A DNA stretch of 64,000 bases from Ruegeria sp. Ofav3-42 (GCF_022347725.1 NZ_JAKRGB010000009.1:62001-126000), one strand, 5' to 3'; shown: positions 52,883 to 62,416, counted from the stretch's first letter. Numbers and translations are program-made. The notes: generated by a model not told the origin, from the letters alone.

Positions 52883-53248
52883 ATGCCAGAACTGCCCATC
52901 AAGGACGCCCGAGACATCGCCGAAAAGCGCGGCTGGGATCAGGTCATCATTGTCGCGCGCAAGGTCGGTAACGATGGCTATGAGCATGTCGTGACCTACG
53001 GCAAGGACAAGGCCCATTGCGAGGCCGCAGCGCGCGCCGGAATGGCCATCAAGCACCACCTGATGCGCTGGCCGTGCGCCCTGTTTGACAGCGCCCTGCG
53101 CGTTCTCGGCGTTGGCCGCGACGCGGACAACCCGAAAGCCCTGTCTGTTTCTCTGGCAGAAGAACCCTCGGACCAGGACATCCGGGCAATCAGCGAAATG
53201 CTATCACTCACTACGAAGTCACCCGCCGAAGTCGAAGCGGGTGCATAG
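52883..53248 (+). CDS. Hypothetical prophage protein
   Basis: 121 residues. The first third (IKDARDIAEKRGWDQVIIVARKVG..HVVTYG) has an alternating beta-alpha pattern, and the end is helical and acidic. Found downstream of methylase-rich regions in related prophages. Not recognised. Confidence 0.5.
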   Translation: MPELPIKDARDIAEKRGWDQVIIVARKVGNDGYEHVVTYGKDKAHCEAAARAGMAIKHHLMRWPCALFDSALRVLGVGRDADNPKALSVSLAEEPSDQDIRAISEMLSLTTKSPAEVEAGA

Positions 53249-53261
53249 AGGGAAATCTGAA

Positions 53262-54053
53262 TTGGGCGCTATTGTTAGATACCACGGCGGAAAAGTTCGG
53301 CTGGCTGAAAAGATCACCAGCCTGTTTCCCGGTCATGATGCCTATGTCGAACCGTTCGGCGGGGGCGCTGCCGTGTTGCTGGCCAAGGTCCGGTCGCGCC
53401 TCGAAGTCTACAACGATCTTGACGGGGATATGGTGACGCTATTTCGGGTTTTGCGGGACAACTCGGCCGCGCTGGCTGAGGCCATCGCCCTGACGCCATT
53501 TTCCCGCGCCGAACACCAGCTATCTTACGAGAAATGCGATTCAGACCTTGAACGCGCCCGCCGCGTGCTGATCCGGTCGCACTTCGGACATGGATCATCC
53601 GGCATTCATCGCAAGACCGGATTTCGTGGAGCTGGTATGCGTGCCGGTACGCTACCCGTCCACCTGTGGCAAACGCTGCCAGAGGCCGTGCAGCGCACAG
53701 CGGAACGGATGCGCGGCGTGGTCATTGAACAGCGCCCAGCGATTGACGTGATGCGGACCAACGATGGACCAACCACGCTTCACTATGTTGACCCGCCCTA
53801 TCTGCCGGAAACACGCGACAAGGGCAGCGACTACCGCCACGAAATGACGGTCGATGAGCATAGCCAACTGCTGGACGATTTGCAGGGCCTGCAGGGCCAT
53901 GTGGTTCTGAGCGGCTATGCGTCTGATCTGTATGACACCGCCCTGTCAGGCTGGCGGCGCGTCGAAATCAAAACCCGCGCGGATCGCGCAGGAGAACGCA
54001 CGGAAATTCTGTGGATGAACTTCGCAGATGATCTGTTTGCGACCATGTGTTGA
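53262..54053 (+). CDS. D12-class DNA adenine methylase (second copy)
   Basis: 263 residues from a TTG at 53262 (GAGGGA upstream). The AdoMet motif is RYHGGKVRLA plus VEPFGGGAAVL, and the catalytic motif DPPYLPE is intact. It is distinct from the 15280 methylase, not a duplicate. Transcribed just upstream of the excisionase-like and integrase genes. Likely modification enzyme; target unknown. Confidence 0.85.
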   Translation: MGAIVRYHGGKVRLAEKITSLFPGHDAYVEPFGGGAAVLLAKVRSRLEVYNDLDGDMVTLFRVLRDNSAALAEAIALTPFSRAEHQLSYEKCDSDLERARRVLIRSHFGHGSSGIHRKTGFRGAGMRAGTLPVHLWQTLPEAVQRTAERMRGVVIEQRPAIDVMRTNDGPTTLHYVDPPYLPETRDKGSDYRHEMTVDEHSQLLDDLQGLQGHVVLSGYASDLYDTALSGWRRVEIKTRADRAGERTEILWMNFADDLFATMC

Positions 54054-54066
54054 AGGAACCGACCCC

Positions 54067-54465
54067 ATGTCCATGATGCCCCCGACCGGATCGTTTATCA
54101 TCGACAACGGCAAGTCGCCGGAACAGTGGTGCGAGCTGCTGGCCGAACGTGGCATCGACATCAGCCCGCGCAGCCTGCGGGAAAAAGCCCGCAAACACGA
54201 AGCTTGCCATATCATTGGGCGGGCCATGATTATCACACCTGAACAGTTGAATTTGATTTTGGAGAATTGCTTATGCCGCTCGAAGCCTACAAACGGGGCA
54301 AGGTCTGGTGGGTCAAGGGCCGGATCGAATACAACGGGCTTGCCATTACAGACTACTACCGGTGCAGCTCTGGCGCATCTACAGAAGCAGGCGCAAGGGA
54401 CTGGATCAGGGCCGAAGAGGAAAGGCAGATCCGTTGTCACGTCCTTGGAGAAGAAGCGGCGCTGA
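54067..54465 (+). CDS. Excisionase-like small DNA-binding protein
   Basis: 132 residues from ATG 54067. The N-terminal ~70 residues (SPEQWCELLAERGIDISPRSLREKARKHEACHIIGRAMIITPEQLN) resemble the winged-helix excisionase fold that sets recombination direction. The frame then overlaps the integrase start by 193 bases; the last ~60 residues are read from the integrase gene in another frame and look low in information, so the real stop may be earlier in the phage's relatives. Gene order xis-int supports the call. Confidence 0.6.
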   Translation: MSMMPPTGSFIIDNGKSPEQWCELLAERGIDISPRSLREKARKHEACHIIGRAMIITPEQLNLILENCLCRSKPTNGARSGGSRAGSNTTGLPLQTTTGAALAHLQKQAQGTGSGPKRKGRSVVTSLEKKRR

Positions 54466-55358
54466 CCTTTGCCGATGCGGTGATGCTCTACAAGGCCAAA
54501 CCCGCCGAGGCCAAGTTCCTGATCCCGATTGTCGAACAGATCGGCCATGAATTTGTTCACAAGATCACGCCCGGTCAGGTCCGCGACCTTGGCCCGGTGA
54601 TCTACCCCAAAGCCTCAACCGACACGTGGCACCGCCAGATCATCACCCCTGTCTCTGCCGTAATCAACAACGCCCACGACAAAGGCAAATGCCACCCGAT
54701 CCGAATCCGATCCTTCACGTCGCAGCAGCGCATCGATCAGGACAAGATACGCGGCAAGCAAAGCCGCCCCGAACGCAAGGCGGGAAGCTGGGAGTGGATC
54801 AGGGCCGTCCAGCCGCATGCCAATCCGTATGTGGCGGCAGGGCTGGAATTCATGTTCGAAACCGGTGTGCGGGTCTCGCAACTGGTGGCGATTGAGCCGA
54901 AGCACTGCGATCTGCAAAACGGGCGCGTCAAGATCATCGCCTCAAAAGGCCACCCGGAACAGTGGGTTTCCATCTCGACCGCGCTGGTGGTGACGATGGC
55001 CAATCTCAAGCCCAGAGCGCCGCACAACCGCCGCCACCACTACAAGCTGCCCAGGCGCATGTTTGGCTATGCGGATCGATCCGGCTTCACCGCTGCGCTG
55101 CGCACGGCCTGCAAAGCTGCCGAGGTCGACTATCTCAGCCCGCACCAGGCAGGGCGGCACGGGTTCTACACCGAATTGCGGGTGCGCCAGGGCGTCGATC
55201 CGGTCACAGCCGCCAAGGCGGGACGCTGGTCGAACCCGGCGCTGCCGGACAAAATCTATGCCCATGTGGAAGGCGATGACCGCGAAATGAGAGACCGGAT
55301 TCGTACAGGGGCCGTACAACCGCTGAACGCAAAGCGGGTCAAGAGGTTGAAAAAGTAA
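54273..55358 (+). CDS. int: Tyrosine site-specific integrase
   Basis: 361 residues. ATG 54273 has GGAG upstream. Catalytic motifs: an Arg in FETGVRVSQL, the box-II stretch HQAGRHGF (Arg one position later than in the usual HxLRH form), and the Tyr in IYAHVEG. Its stop lies 22 bases before attR, as expected for an integrase next to its own site. It recombines the 49-bp tRNA-Thr core. Confidence 0.92.
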   Translation: MPLEAYKRGKVWWVKGRIEYNGLAITDYYRCSSGASTEAGARDWIRAEEERQIRCHVLGEEAALTFADAVMLYKAKPAEAKFLIPIVEQIGHEFVHKITPGQVRDLGPVIYPKASTDTWHRQIITPVSAVINNAHDKGKCHPIRIRSFTSQQRIDQDKIRGKQSRPERKAGSWEWIRAVQPHANPYVAAGLEFMFETGVRVSQLVAIEPKHCDLQNGRVKIIASKGHPEQWVSISTALVVTMANLKPRAPHNRRHHYKLPRRMFGYADRSGFTAALRTACKAAEVDYLSPHQAGRHGFYTELRVRQGVDPVTAAKAGRWSNPALPDKIYAHVEGDDREMRDRIRTGAVQPLNAKRVKRLKK

Positions 55359-55379
55359 GGGAATTTGGTGTTTCTATTT

Positions 55380-55428
55380 TCCCTTGGTAAGGGAGAGGTC
55401 GAGAGTTCAATTCTCTCCAGCAGCACCA
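55380..55428 (+). repeat. attR core (49-bp direct repeat)
   Basis: Exact copy of the 3' 49 bases of tRNA-Thr (14086-14134), immediately after the integrase gene. A partial tRNA, not a functional one. Confidence 0.93.
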
Positions 55429-55942
55429 TCCAATCCTTTCGGTGAAAGTATGCGCTGCTCGGCAGAGCGCCGGACATCGCCATCCCGACAGTCCTGCTGG
55501 CGGAAGGCTCGACTGGGTCGATGCGATCTAGGATCTTACGATGTTTCTTGCGGTCGCCCATCACGCGTTAACGGGTCTTCGCCTCGACCCGAAGCTACCT
55601 GTGCGGGTTGAATGGTGTTCCACCGGCTTGCGTCATCGCATTTGCAACGATCATTCAGGCATAACTCCTGTTGTGTATTTGGTCGCATAGGATGGCGATC
55701 GCCGACAAGCTGTTCGATTATTTTCCAATCGACGTCTTCGCGTCTGAATGGATCAGATTACACGCCGCAATGGCACAATCCGTGATAGTCGTCTTGGGTT
55801 TACCATTGCATTCTGCAGGCTCCTGACCGGCATAAGATCGGACTGGCTGATCCGCCTTCCAAATTGGCTATCTGATCGTCGTATTGAAATACCCCTGATG
55901 AAATCACGAGACGCGTGATTCAAACAGGCCGTGCGTTGTGCG
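55429..55942. other. Gene-poor junction right of attR
   Basis: About 510 bases without a convincing gene. Several short open frames exist; one plus-strand stretch (55548-55690) reads like a decayed coding segment (..VEWCSTGLRHRICNDHSGITPVV..), possibly a transposase remnant, but no family was identified. Confidence 0.3.
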
Positions 55943-56446
55943 TCAGATTCTGGGAACCGACGCAGACAGAGCACCGGTAAGCGAGTTTTTGATTTCCGCA
56001 GGAATTTCCCGACCCTGTTCCTGCAGCTTTGCCGCAATCCATCCGGCCGAGTGCCCTCGGCGCCCAACCTTGTTCGAATACGCGGCGGCCGGGGTGGTCA
56101 CGTCTTCCCCAACCAGCGCCATTGATACCTCAACCTCGGAATCCGACAGCGACATCCTGACCGCGCTGAAAACATCCATCGAGACCTGCAACGTATGATG
56201 TTCCAGCCGATGTGTCGCGTCACTCAGCATCCGCGTGCAATACGCCGACAGGAAATACCAGCGGAAAACCCTGAAAACCCGGGCTTTTGACCCACGCGTG
56301 TCAGCCTCGAAATTCACAGCACTGGTCAGCTCTGCAAAGGCGGCTTTCCCCAACTCGGCTGCTTCGCAAATCTGACGCTCACGATTTGCAAGTACGGCGG
56401 CATCATGAGCGGGGCGCAATTCTGAATTACCGGTCTCCAGGTGCAT
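55943..56446 (-). CDS. Hypothetical protein
   Basis: 167 residues with a strong Shine-Dalgarno (GGAGG, spacing 6). The middle (ARVFRVFRWYFLSAYCTRMLSDA) is amphipathic, and the rest is soluble. First host-side gene right of the prophage. No domain recognised. Confidence 0.55.
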   Translation of the reverse strand: MHLETGNSELRPAHDAAVLANRERQICEAAELGKAAFAELTSAVNFEADTRGSKARVFRVFRWYFLSAYCTRMLSDATHRLEHHTLQVSMDVFSAVRMSLSDSEVEVSMALVGEDVTTPAAAYSNKVGRRGHSAGWIAAKLQEQGREIPAEIKNSLTGALSASVPRI

Positions 56447-56834
56447 TGCTGTCCTCCATCGTTAATACGTGATGAAGATATGAAAACTGATCGCATCGCC
56501 TGATTGCGATTTACGGCCAGGTTTTCCTGTTTCAATTGCTTTTTTGGCCACTTTCAAAATCTGGTCCAACAAATTTGATCCTACTAAATGGCCTGCTTTC
56601 CGTCTTTCGGTCAACCAGTGAGTTGGGGCGAACATTAAGGATTTAGCTAAAACGCACACATATCTGACACGATCTTGTAAAAGTTATGCCCATTTCCGCA
56701 TCTATGAATACCTAATCCTGCTGACCAGTTTACCAGTACAGTTTTAACGAGGGGGTACGAAGCAGGACCAGGGGGTGAGCGCCTGTCCGGCCAGGCTCGC
56801 CTTTGGACAGAGACGCTCCCCCCGTCCTCAGCGA
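56447..56834. other. Intergenic region
   Basis: About 390 bases between two minus-strand genes. No gene seen. The promoter for the 55943 gene and the terminator of the regulator gene should be here. Confidence 0.35.
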
Positions 56835-57785
56835 TCAGTCTATCTTGTTCTTTTGCGCATGCGGCGTCACACCAAAGCTTGATCTGTACACGCGCGAAAA
56901 ATGCCCTGGATTCTCAAAACCGCAGGCCATGGCGACCTCGGTTACCGAAGCCTCTGTCTGCAACAGCAGTTTCTGCGCGCGCTCCAGCCGCAATTCCATG
57001 AAGTATTTTTTGGGCGAGGTGTTGAGGTACTTGCCAAACAGCCTTTCCAACTGACGCGTCGAAATGCCAAGATCCTCGGCAATCTCAGATGGAGACACGG
57101 GTGCTTCGATGCAGTCCTGCATGATGTGAATGGCCTTAGCGAGATGCGCATTCCGCATTCCGTTACGCGATTGCAGAGACACGCGCTGCTTGGCCGTGGC
57201 ATTGCGCACGGCGTTATAGACCATCTGGTCAGCAACCGCGACGGACAGTTCCTCGCCGTGGTCACGCTCGATCAAGTGCAGCATCAAATCCGCAGTCGCC
57301 GTCCCACCCGAGGCGGTAATGTGCTTTTCATCCGCTACAAAGACACTGCGAACCAAATTCACTTCCGGGAACGCCTCCATAAAAGCATCATGGTACTCCC
57401 AGTGGATAGCGGCCTGCATCCCGTCCAGAAAACCGGCCTCTGCCAGCAGCCAAGCGCCCGAGCACAAGGCCCCGATGGCGGTTCCACGGGCCCGCTCGCG
57501 CCGCAAGGTCGCAAGCAAGGGTCGCGAGACGTGGTTACGCATATGAATGCCCGAAAGCACGAACAACTGATCGGTTTTGGGCAACGCGTCCAACCCACCA
57601 TGGACCAAGGTCACCGACCCGTTGGAGCAGACCGCCTGTTCGCCATGCTCAGAAACAAATGACCATTCATACAAGTCTTCGCCGCTGACAAGGTTGGCAA
57701 TACGCAGCGGCTCTACCGCGCACGAAAATGCAAGGTGCGAGAACTCCTCAATCAGGATGAAAGTCATGTGGCTGGGTTGGCGCAT
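56835..57785 (-). CDS. GlxA-type AraC family transcriptional regulator (DJ-1/PfpI plus AraC HTH)
   Basis: 316 residues from ATG 57785; the frame extends to a GTG at 57830. The N-terminal DJ-1/PfpI-like half (FILIEEFSHLAF, LCSGAWLLAEAG, HITASGGTATADL) is typical of regulators sensing small ligands in choline/betaine or arginine catabolism. The C-terminal ~100 residues hold an AraC HTH (EIAEDLGISTRQLERLFGKYL and VAMACGFENPGHFSRVYRSSFG). Divergent from the GntR gene; probably controls the catabolic cluster to its right. Confidence 0.85.
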   Translation of the reverse strand: MRQPSHMTFILIEEFSHLAFSCAVEPLRIANLVSGEDLYEWSFVSEHGEQAVCSNGSVTLVHGGLDALPKTDQLFVLSGIHMRNHVSRPLLATLRRERARGTAIGALCSGAWLLAEAGFLDGMQAAIHWEYHDAFMEAFPEVNLVRSVFVADEKHITASGGTATADLMLHLIERDHGEELSVAVADQMVYNAVRNATAKQRVSLQSRNGMRNAHLAKAIHIMQDCIEAPVSPSEIAEDLGISTRQLERLFGKYLNTSPKKYFMELRLERAQKLLLQTEASVTEVAMACGFENPGHFSRVYRSSFGVTPHAQKNKID

Positions 57786-57923
57786 GGGGCGTCCCGTTCG
57801 GCTGGATCTGGTCGATGGTTTATGCTGCACGATTTTTTTATGTATACAAGTTGTATTTTCTTAGCATACAGAGAATGCACGGAGTAGCCAGTACGATTCG
57901 CTCCAAGACCGTTGGAGGAACGG
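57786..57923. promoter_or_regulatory. Divergent promoter region with palindromic site
   Basis: A 138-base interval between two opposed regulator genes. TGTATACA (57841-57848) is a perfect 8-base palindrome within ATGTATACAAGTTGTAT, resembling FCD-type GntR operators. Confidence 0.45.
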
Positions 57924-58634
57924 ATGAAAGACGACGCCAAGTCCCGCAAAGCTGAATTGATGGAGCATCTGAAAGTCTCAATCCTGACCCTGCGCTTGCA
58001 ACCCGGCGCGGATCTGGACGAGGCCCATTTGTCGGACGCCTTCGGTCTGTCCCGCACGCCGTTGCGCGAAGTGTTTCGTCAATTGGCCGGCGAAGGCTAT
58101 CTGGATCTGCGCACCAACCGCAGCGCCCGGGTGTCCGAAATGTCCTATACCACGCTGCGCGATTTCTTTCTGGCCGCACCCATGGTCTACGGCGCAATCC
58201 TGCGGCTCGCCGCTTTGAATGCGACCAAAGCGCAGATTGATGACCTGAAAGACGCGCAACAAGCGTTCAAAGCCGCGTTGCGTTCGGGATCAGGCGAAGA
58301 CCGCGCGCTGGCCAATAACCGCTTTCACGATGTTACCGGTGAGATGTCAGGCAATGTCTACTTGTTGCCTTCGTTCAACCGGTTGCTGATTGACCACGCT
58401 CGGATCGGCATGACCTTTTACCGGCCTCAATCGACCGAAATGTCTGACAACCTCTCGTTGGCCAGCCAACAACATGACGCCATCATCACGGCCATTGAAG
58501 CGCGCGACGATGCCACGGCCGCGCAACTGGCCGTGGATCACTGGAACCTGTCGCGCGATCAGATCGAAATGTTTGTAATGCCTGACGCGCTGGATGTCCC
58601 AATGGGCACCCCACCCCTTTCGAAACCTGCATGA
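57924..58634 (+). CDS. GntR family (FCD type) transcriptional regulator
   Basis: 236 residues. ATG 57924 has GGAGG upstream; a TTG at 57912 is also in frame. The GntR HTH (LRLQPGADLDEAHLSDAFGLSRTPLREVFRQL) is at about 22-55 and an FCD all-helical ligand domain follows with metal-type residues (NNRFHDVTGEM, QHDAIITAIEARD). It should repress the downstream cluster until an organic acid binds. Eight bases before the DapA-family start. Confidence 0.85.
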   Translation: MKDDAKSRKAELMEHLKVSILTLRLQPGADLDEAHLSDAFGLSRTPLREVFRQLAGEGYLDLRTNRSARVSEMSYTTLRDFFLAAPMVYGAILRLAALNATKAQIDDLKDAQQAFKAALRSGSGEDRALANNRFHDVTGEMSGNVYLLPSFNRLLIDHARIGMTFYRPQSTEMSDNLSLASQQHDAIITAIEARDDATAAQLAVDHWNLSRDQIEMFVMPDALDVPMGTPPLSKPA

Positions 58635-58641
58635 GGACGGA

Positions 58642-59559
58642 ATGAACCCCATTTTCAAATTTGAGGGGATTTATACCCCTGTAGTCACGCCTTATTACGC
58701 CGATGGCAGCGTGAATTGGGACGCTCTGGCGCAGGTGATCGAGCACCTGATCAAGAACGGCGTGCACGGCCTTATCTCCGGCGGGTCGACCGGCGAGAAC
58801 TATGCCCAGACCGTCGAGGAACGGCTGGAATTGGCGAAGTTCACCCATGACCAGTTGAAGGGCCGTCTGCCGCTGGTCGTCGGCACTGGCGCAATGCTGA
58901 CACCGGATTCGATTGCGTTGGCGTCCGGCGCGCGTGAGATCGGCGCGGATTCCATCCTGCTCGCCAGCCCGCCCTATTCGGTGCCCACCGACCGTGAAAA
59001 CGCGCTGAACGCCTTGGCTATCGACAAGGCCGCCGACTTGCCAGTGATGCTGTACAACTATCCGCATCGCACCGGCACGATGATGGGTGAAGAGTTCCTC
59101 GACCGTGTAGGTCGCAGCCGGAATTTCTGCGGCATCAAGGAAAGCTCGGGCGATATCAACCGAGTGCACCTGCTGGCGCGGGACTATCCGCATATCCAGC
59201 TGGGTTGCGGCATGGACGATCAGGCGCTGGAGTTTTTCGCATGGGGCGCGCCGTTCTGGGTGTGCGGCGGGTCGAACTTCCTGCCAGCCGAGCACGTGGC
59301 GCTGTATCAGGCCTGCGTGATCGAAGGGAACTTCGCCAAAGGCCGCCGGATCATGTCCGCGATGATGCCGTTGATGCGAGTGTTGGAACAGGGTGGCAAA
59401 TTCATCCAGACCATCAAACATGGCGTGACCATGAACGGCATCGACGCGGGCGCGATGCGGCCCCCGCTGAAAGGTTTGAACAAAGACGACAAGCGCGCGC
59501 TGGAACAGGTGACGCGCGTGCTGAAAAAGACAATCGCAGATATCGTGGCGGAGGGCTAA
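58642..59559 (+). CDS. Dihydrodipicolinate synthase (DapA/NanA) family aldolase or dehydratase
   Basis: 305 residues. Residues GGSTGEN (usually GTTGE), YNYPHRTG with the conserved Tyr, and GIKESSGD with the Schiff-base Lys are intact. In this context it is a catabolic 2-keto acid aldolase/dehydratase rather than the lysine-pathway enzyme. The AGGACGGA Shine-Dalgarno fixes the ATG. The next gene follows in 3 bases. Confidence 0.85.
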   Translation: MNPIFKFEGIYTPVVTPYYADGSVNWDALAQVIEHLIKNGVHGLISGGSTGENYAQTVEERLELAKFTHDQLKGRLPLVVGTGAMLTPDSIALASGAREIGADSILLASPPYSVPTDRENALNALAIDKAADLPVMLYNYPHRTGTMMGEEFLDRVGRSRNFCGIKESSGDINRVHLLARDYPHIQLGCGMDDQALEFFAWGAPFWVCGGSNFLPAEHVALYQACVIEGNFAKGRRIMSAMMPLMRVLEQGGKFIQTIKHGVTMNGIDAGAMRPPLKGLNKDDKRALEQVTRVLKKTIADIVAEG

Positions 59560-59562
59560 GGC

Positions 59563-61059
59563 ATGGAATTGCTGACACAGGACGAATACAAATCCATCGC
59601 CGCAGGCCTGACCCTGCCCACCGGCGCTTTTATTGACGGCGCGTACCGCCCGGCGATCTCAGGTGAGACCTTTGAGACCGTGAACCCGGCGACCGGTGAA
59701 AAGCTGGCTGACATAGCCGCCTGCGGCGCGGCGGATGTAGACTTCGCTGTTGAAAAGGCGCGTGAGGCGTTCGACGACGGCCGCTGGTCGAAACTGCATC
59801 CTTCGGACCGTAAGGACGTGCTGATCCGCCTGTGCAAGCTGATGACCCGCAACACCCGCGAACTGGCGGTGATGGAGAGCATCGACAGCGGCAAAACCAT
59901 CTTCGACTGCGAAACCGTGGACGTGCCCGAAACGATCCACTGCCTGAAATGGCACGCCGAGGCGATCGACAAGATCTATGATCAGGTTTCGCCCGCCAGC
60001 GATGATCACATTGCAATGGTGGTGCGCGAACCGATCGGTGTTGTCGGGCTGGTGCTGCCGTGGAACTTCCCCCTGCTGATGCTGGCGTGGAAAATCGGAC
60101 CAGCTCTCGCCGCAGGTTGCTCAGTGGTAGTCAAACCGGCGGCGGAAACCACGCTGACCGCGCTGCGCCTCGCCGAACTGGCGATGGAGGCCGGTCTGCC
60201 GCGTGGCGTGTTGAACATCGTCCCCGGTGACGGAGCTGACGTGGGCGAGCCCATAGGGCGGCACATGGATATCGACATGGTGTCCTTCACCGGATCGACC
60301 ATGACCGGCAAACGGTTCCTGACCTATTCTGCCGAAAGCAACGCCAAGGAAGTGGTGCTTGAAATGGGCGGCAAGAACCCGGCGATCGTTATGGACGACG
60401 CGGAGAACCTCGACCGTGTGGCTGCACATGTCGTGAATGGCGCATTCTGGAACATGGGCGAAAACTGCTCGGCCTCGTCCCGTTTAATCGTACACAAAGA
60501 CGTTAAAGCAGAACTGCTGAAGCGCATCGCGCATCACGCAAAACATTGGAACATCGGCAACCCGCTGGACCCGGAAACCCGCATGGGAGCGCTGGTCAGC
60601 GAAGGCCACTACAACAAGGTTTGCGGTTATCTGGATCAGGCCGAGAATGTGGTGATCGGCGGCAAGGCGGACAAAGGTTTTGTCGAAGCCACCGTCGTCG
60701 AAGTCCCCGGCAACGACGCCACTCTGGCGCGGGAAGAGATCTTTGGCCCGGTTCTGTCGGTGATCGAGGTTTCGGGTTTTGACGAAGCCATCAAGATCGC
60801 CAACGACACCGAATACGGACTGTGTGCGTCGATCTTCACCGCCAACGCCAAACGTGCCATCCGTGGTGCACGGGCGATACGAGCGGGCACCGTGACGGTC
60901 AACAGCTTTGGCGAGGGCGACATCACAACGCCGTTCGGTGGATACAAACAGTCCGGCTTTGGCGGGCGCGATAACTCGGTCCATGCGCATGACCAGTACA
61001 CCCAGCTGAAAACCATCTGGATCGATCTGGCCGACGACGCCGACGAGGCGGTCGATTGA
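59563..61059 (+). CDS. NAD(P)-dependent aldehyde dehydrogenase (PuuC/betaine-aldehyde type)
   Basis: 498 residues with the ALDH core: VLPWNFPLLM, FTGSTMTGKRF, catalytic Glu in EMGGKNP and Cys in NMGENCSASSR. Sequence style resembles gamma-glutamyl-aminobutyraldehyde dehydrogenase. Likely converts a semialdehyde produced by the preceding enzymes into an acid. Coupled to the next gene by 4 bases. Confidence 0.88.
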   Translation: MELLTQDEYKSIAAGLTLPTGAFIDGAYRPAISGETFETVNPATGEKLADIAACGAADVDFAVEKAREAFDDGRWSKLHPSDRKDVLIRLCKLMTRNTRELAVMESIDSGKTIFDCETVDVPETIHCLKWHAEAIDKIYDQVSPASDDHIAMVVREPIGVVGLVLPWNFPLLMLAWKIGPALAAGCSVVVKPAAETTLTALRLAELAMEAGLPRGVLNIVPGDGADVGEPIGRHMDIDMVSFTGSTMTGKRFLTYSAESNAKEVVLEMGGKNPAIVMDDAENLDRVAAHVVNGAFWNMGENCSASSRLIVHKDVKAELLKRIAHHAKHWNIGNPLDPETRMGALVSEGHYNKVCGYLDQAENVVIGGKADKGFVEATVVEVPGNDATLAREEIFGPVLSVIEVSGFDEAIKIANDTEYGLCASIFTANAKRAIRGARAIRAGTVTVNSFGEGDITTPFGGYKQSGFGGRDNSVHAHDQYTQLKTIWIDLADDADEAVD

Positions 61060-62396
61060 CCGCCTTTACCGCAAAACGGCTGCCCCGGCAGACAGGACCG
61101 GCGGGATGGAATGCCATCCTGCCGCCGCAGCCTACCCTCCCACGGCTCGAGCAAAACACCACGGCCGACATCACGATTGTCGGCGGTGGGTTTGCTGGCC
61201 TCAGCGCAGCGCGCAGGTTGCAGCAACTCGACTCGACGCTAAAGGTCGTCCTGTTGGAGGCCGGGCGCTTTGCCGAAGGCTCGGCCGGGCGAAACTCGGG
61301 CTTCATGATCGATCTGCCGCACGATCTGGCGTCAGATAACTACGCCGGTGACGGGCTAGAGGCAGATCGGGCGACCATTGCCCTGAACCGCCGCGCCATC
61401 GCATTTGCGACTGACGTTGCCCACGACTGTGACCTGACGGATGAGACCTTCGACCCCTGCGGCAAGTTCAACGCCGCAGCCACCCGGGCCGGAGACCGTC
61501 ACAACCGCGAATTCGCCCAGCATCTGGAGCAGTTGGGAGAACCCTACACGCTTTACGATCGCCAGCAGATGCAGGAGATCACCGGCAGCCCGCATTACAC
61601 ATCAGGTCTCTATGCACCCGGAACGGTCATGATCCAACCTGCCGGATACGTGCGAGCGCTGTCGTCGCATTTGGCCGAGAAGATCGATCTTTTTGAAAAC
61701 TCGCCAGTGACCGCATTCGAAAAACAGGGGTCAGGGTGGCTTGTGAAAACCCGCGACGCGCAAGCGTCGACGGGCCGTATCATTCTGGCAAACAACGGCC
61801 ACCTTGAGAGCTTTGGTTTTTTTGAACACCGCCTGATGCACATCTGCCTGTATGCGTCGATGACCGAACCGCTGACGCCCGAGCAGATAAAAACGCTCGG
61901 CGGCCTGCCCCGGTGGTCCGTCACACCGGCGGATCCGATGGGCACGTCGGTCCGGCGTATCTCGGGCAGCTACGGCGACCGTCTTTTGATCCGCACATGC
62001 TCCAGCTTCCACCCGACGATCGAGACCAGCCCAATGCGATTGCGCAATGCGGGTTGGGTGCATGACCGCAAGTTCCGCGAACGGTTCCCACACCTGCCCG
62101 ATGTTCGGATGGAACACCGCTGGGCCGGTATGCTGTGTCTCAGCAGGAATGGGTCAACCGCGTTCGGGGAACTGGAAAACGGCGTGTTCTCCGCCTGCTG
62201 CCAGAACGGTCTGGGCATTGCCCGCGGTACGTTGCAGGGCATGGGTGTGGCAGAGCTGCTCACGAAAGGCGGATCGGACATCGCCGATCATTTCCTGGCT
62301 CAACCGATGCCGCCGCGCCTTCCGCCCGAACCTTTCGCGTCATTGGGTGCGAACAGCTATCTGATCTGGAAGGAATGGCGTTCCGGTAAAGAGTAA
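61056..62396 (+). CDS. FAD-dependent oxidoreductase (DAO/PuuB-like)
   Basis: 446 residues from a TTG overlapping the previous stop. The N-terminal FAD site is DITIVGGGFAGLSAARRL, followed by AEGSAGRNSGF; the C-terminal half has FPHLPDVRMEHRWAGM, typical of amino-acid or amine oxidases of the DAO superfamily such as gamma-glutamylputrescine oxidase. Likely oxidises an amine or imino acid to the semialdehyde used by the ALDH. Confidence 0.85.
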   Translation: MTAFTAKRLPRQTGPAGWNAILPPQPTLPRLEQNTTADITIVGGGFAGLSAARRLQQLDSTLKVVLLEAGRFAEGSAGRNSGFMIDLPHDLASDNYAGDGLEADRATIALNRRAIAFATDVAHDCDLTDETFDPCGKFNAAATRAGDRHNREFAQHLEQLGEPYTLYDRQQMQEITGSPHYTSGLYAPGTVMIQPAGYVRALSSHLAEKIDLFENSPVTAFEKQGSGWLVKTRDAQASTGRIILANNGHLESFGFFEHRLMHICLYASMTEPLTPEQIKTLGGLPRWSVTPADPMGTSVRRISGSYGDRLLIRTCSSFHPTIETSPMRLRNAGWVHDRKFRERFPHLPDVRMEHRWAGMLCLSRNGSTAFGELENGVFSACCQNGLGIARGTLQGMGVAELLTKGGSDIADHFLAQPMPPRLPPEPFASLGANSYLIWKEWRSGKE

Positions 62397-62416
62397 GCCT
62401 GCCGGTTAAGGCAGGC
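62397..62416 (+). terminator. Bidirectional terminator hairpin
   Basis: GCCTGCC / GGCAGGC with a 6-nt loop between the convergent FAD oxidoreductase and SDR genes. The minus-strand stop of the SDR lies within it, and TTT follows shortly after on the plus strand. Confidence 0.6.

Noticed and set aside
55380..55428. Second tRNA-Thr gene
   Set aside because: Only the 3' part of the tRNA is present; it is the attR core.
55753..56067. 104-residue minus-strand open frame
   Set aside because: Arg/Ser-rich without domain or Shine-Dalgarno, and overlaps a better-supported gene.
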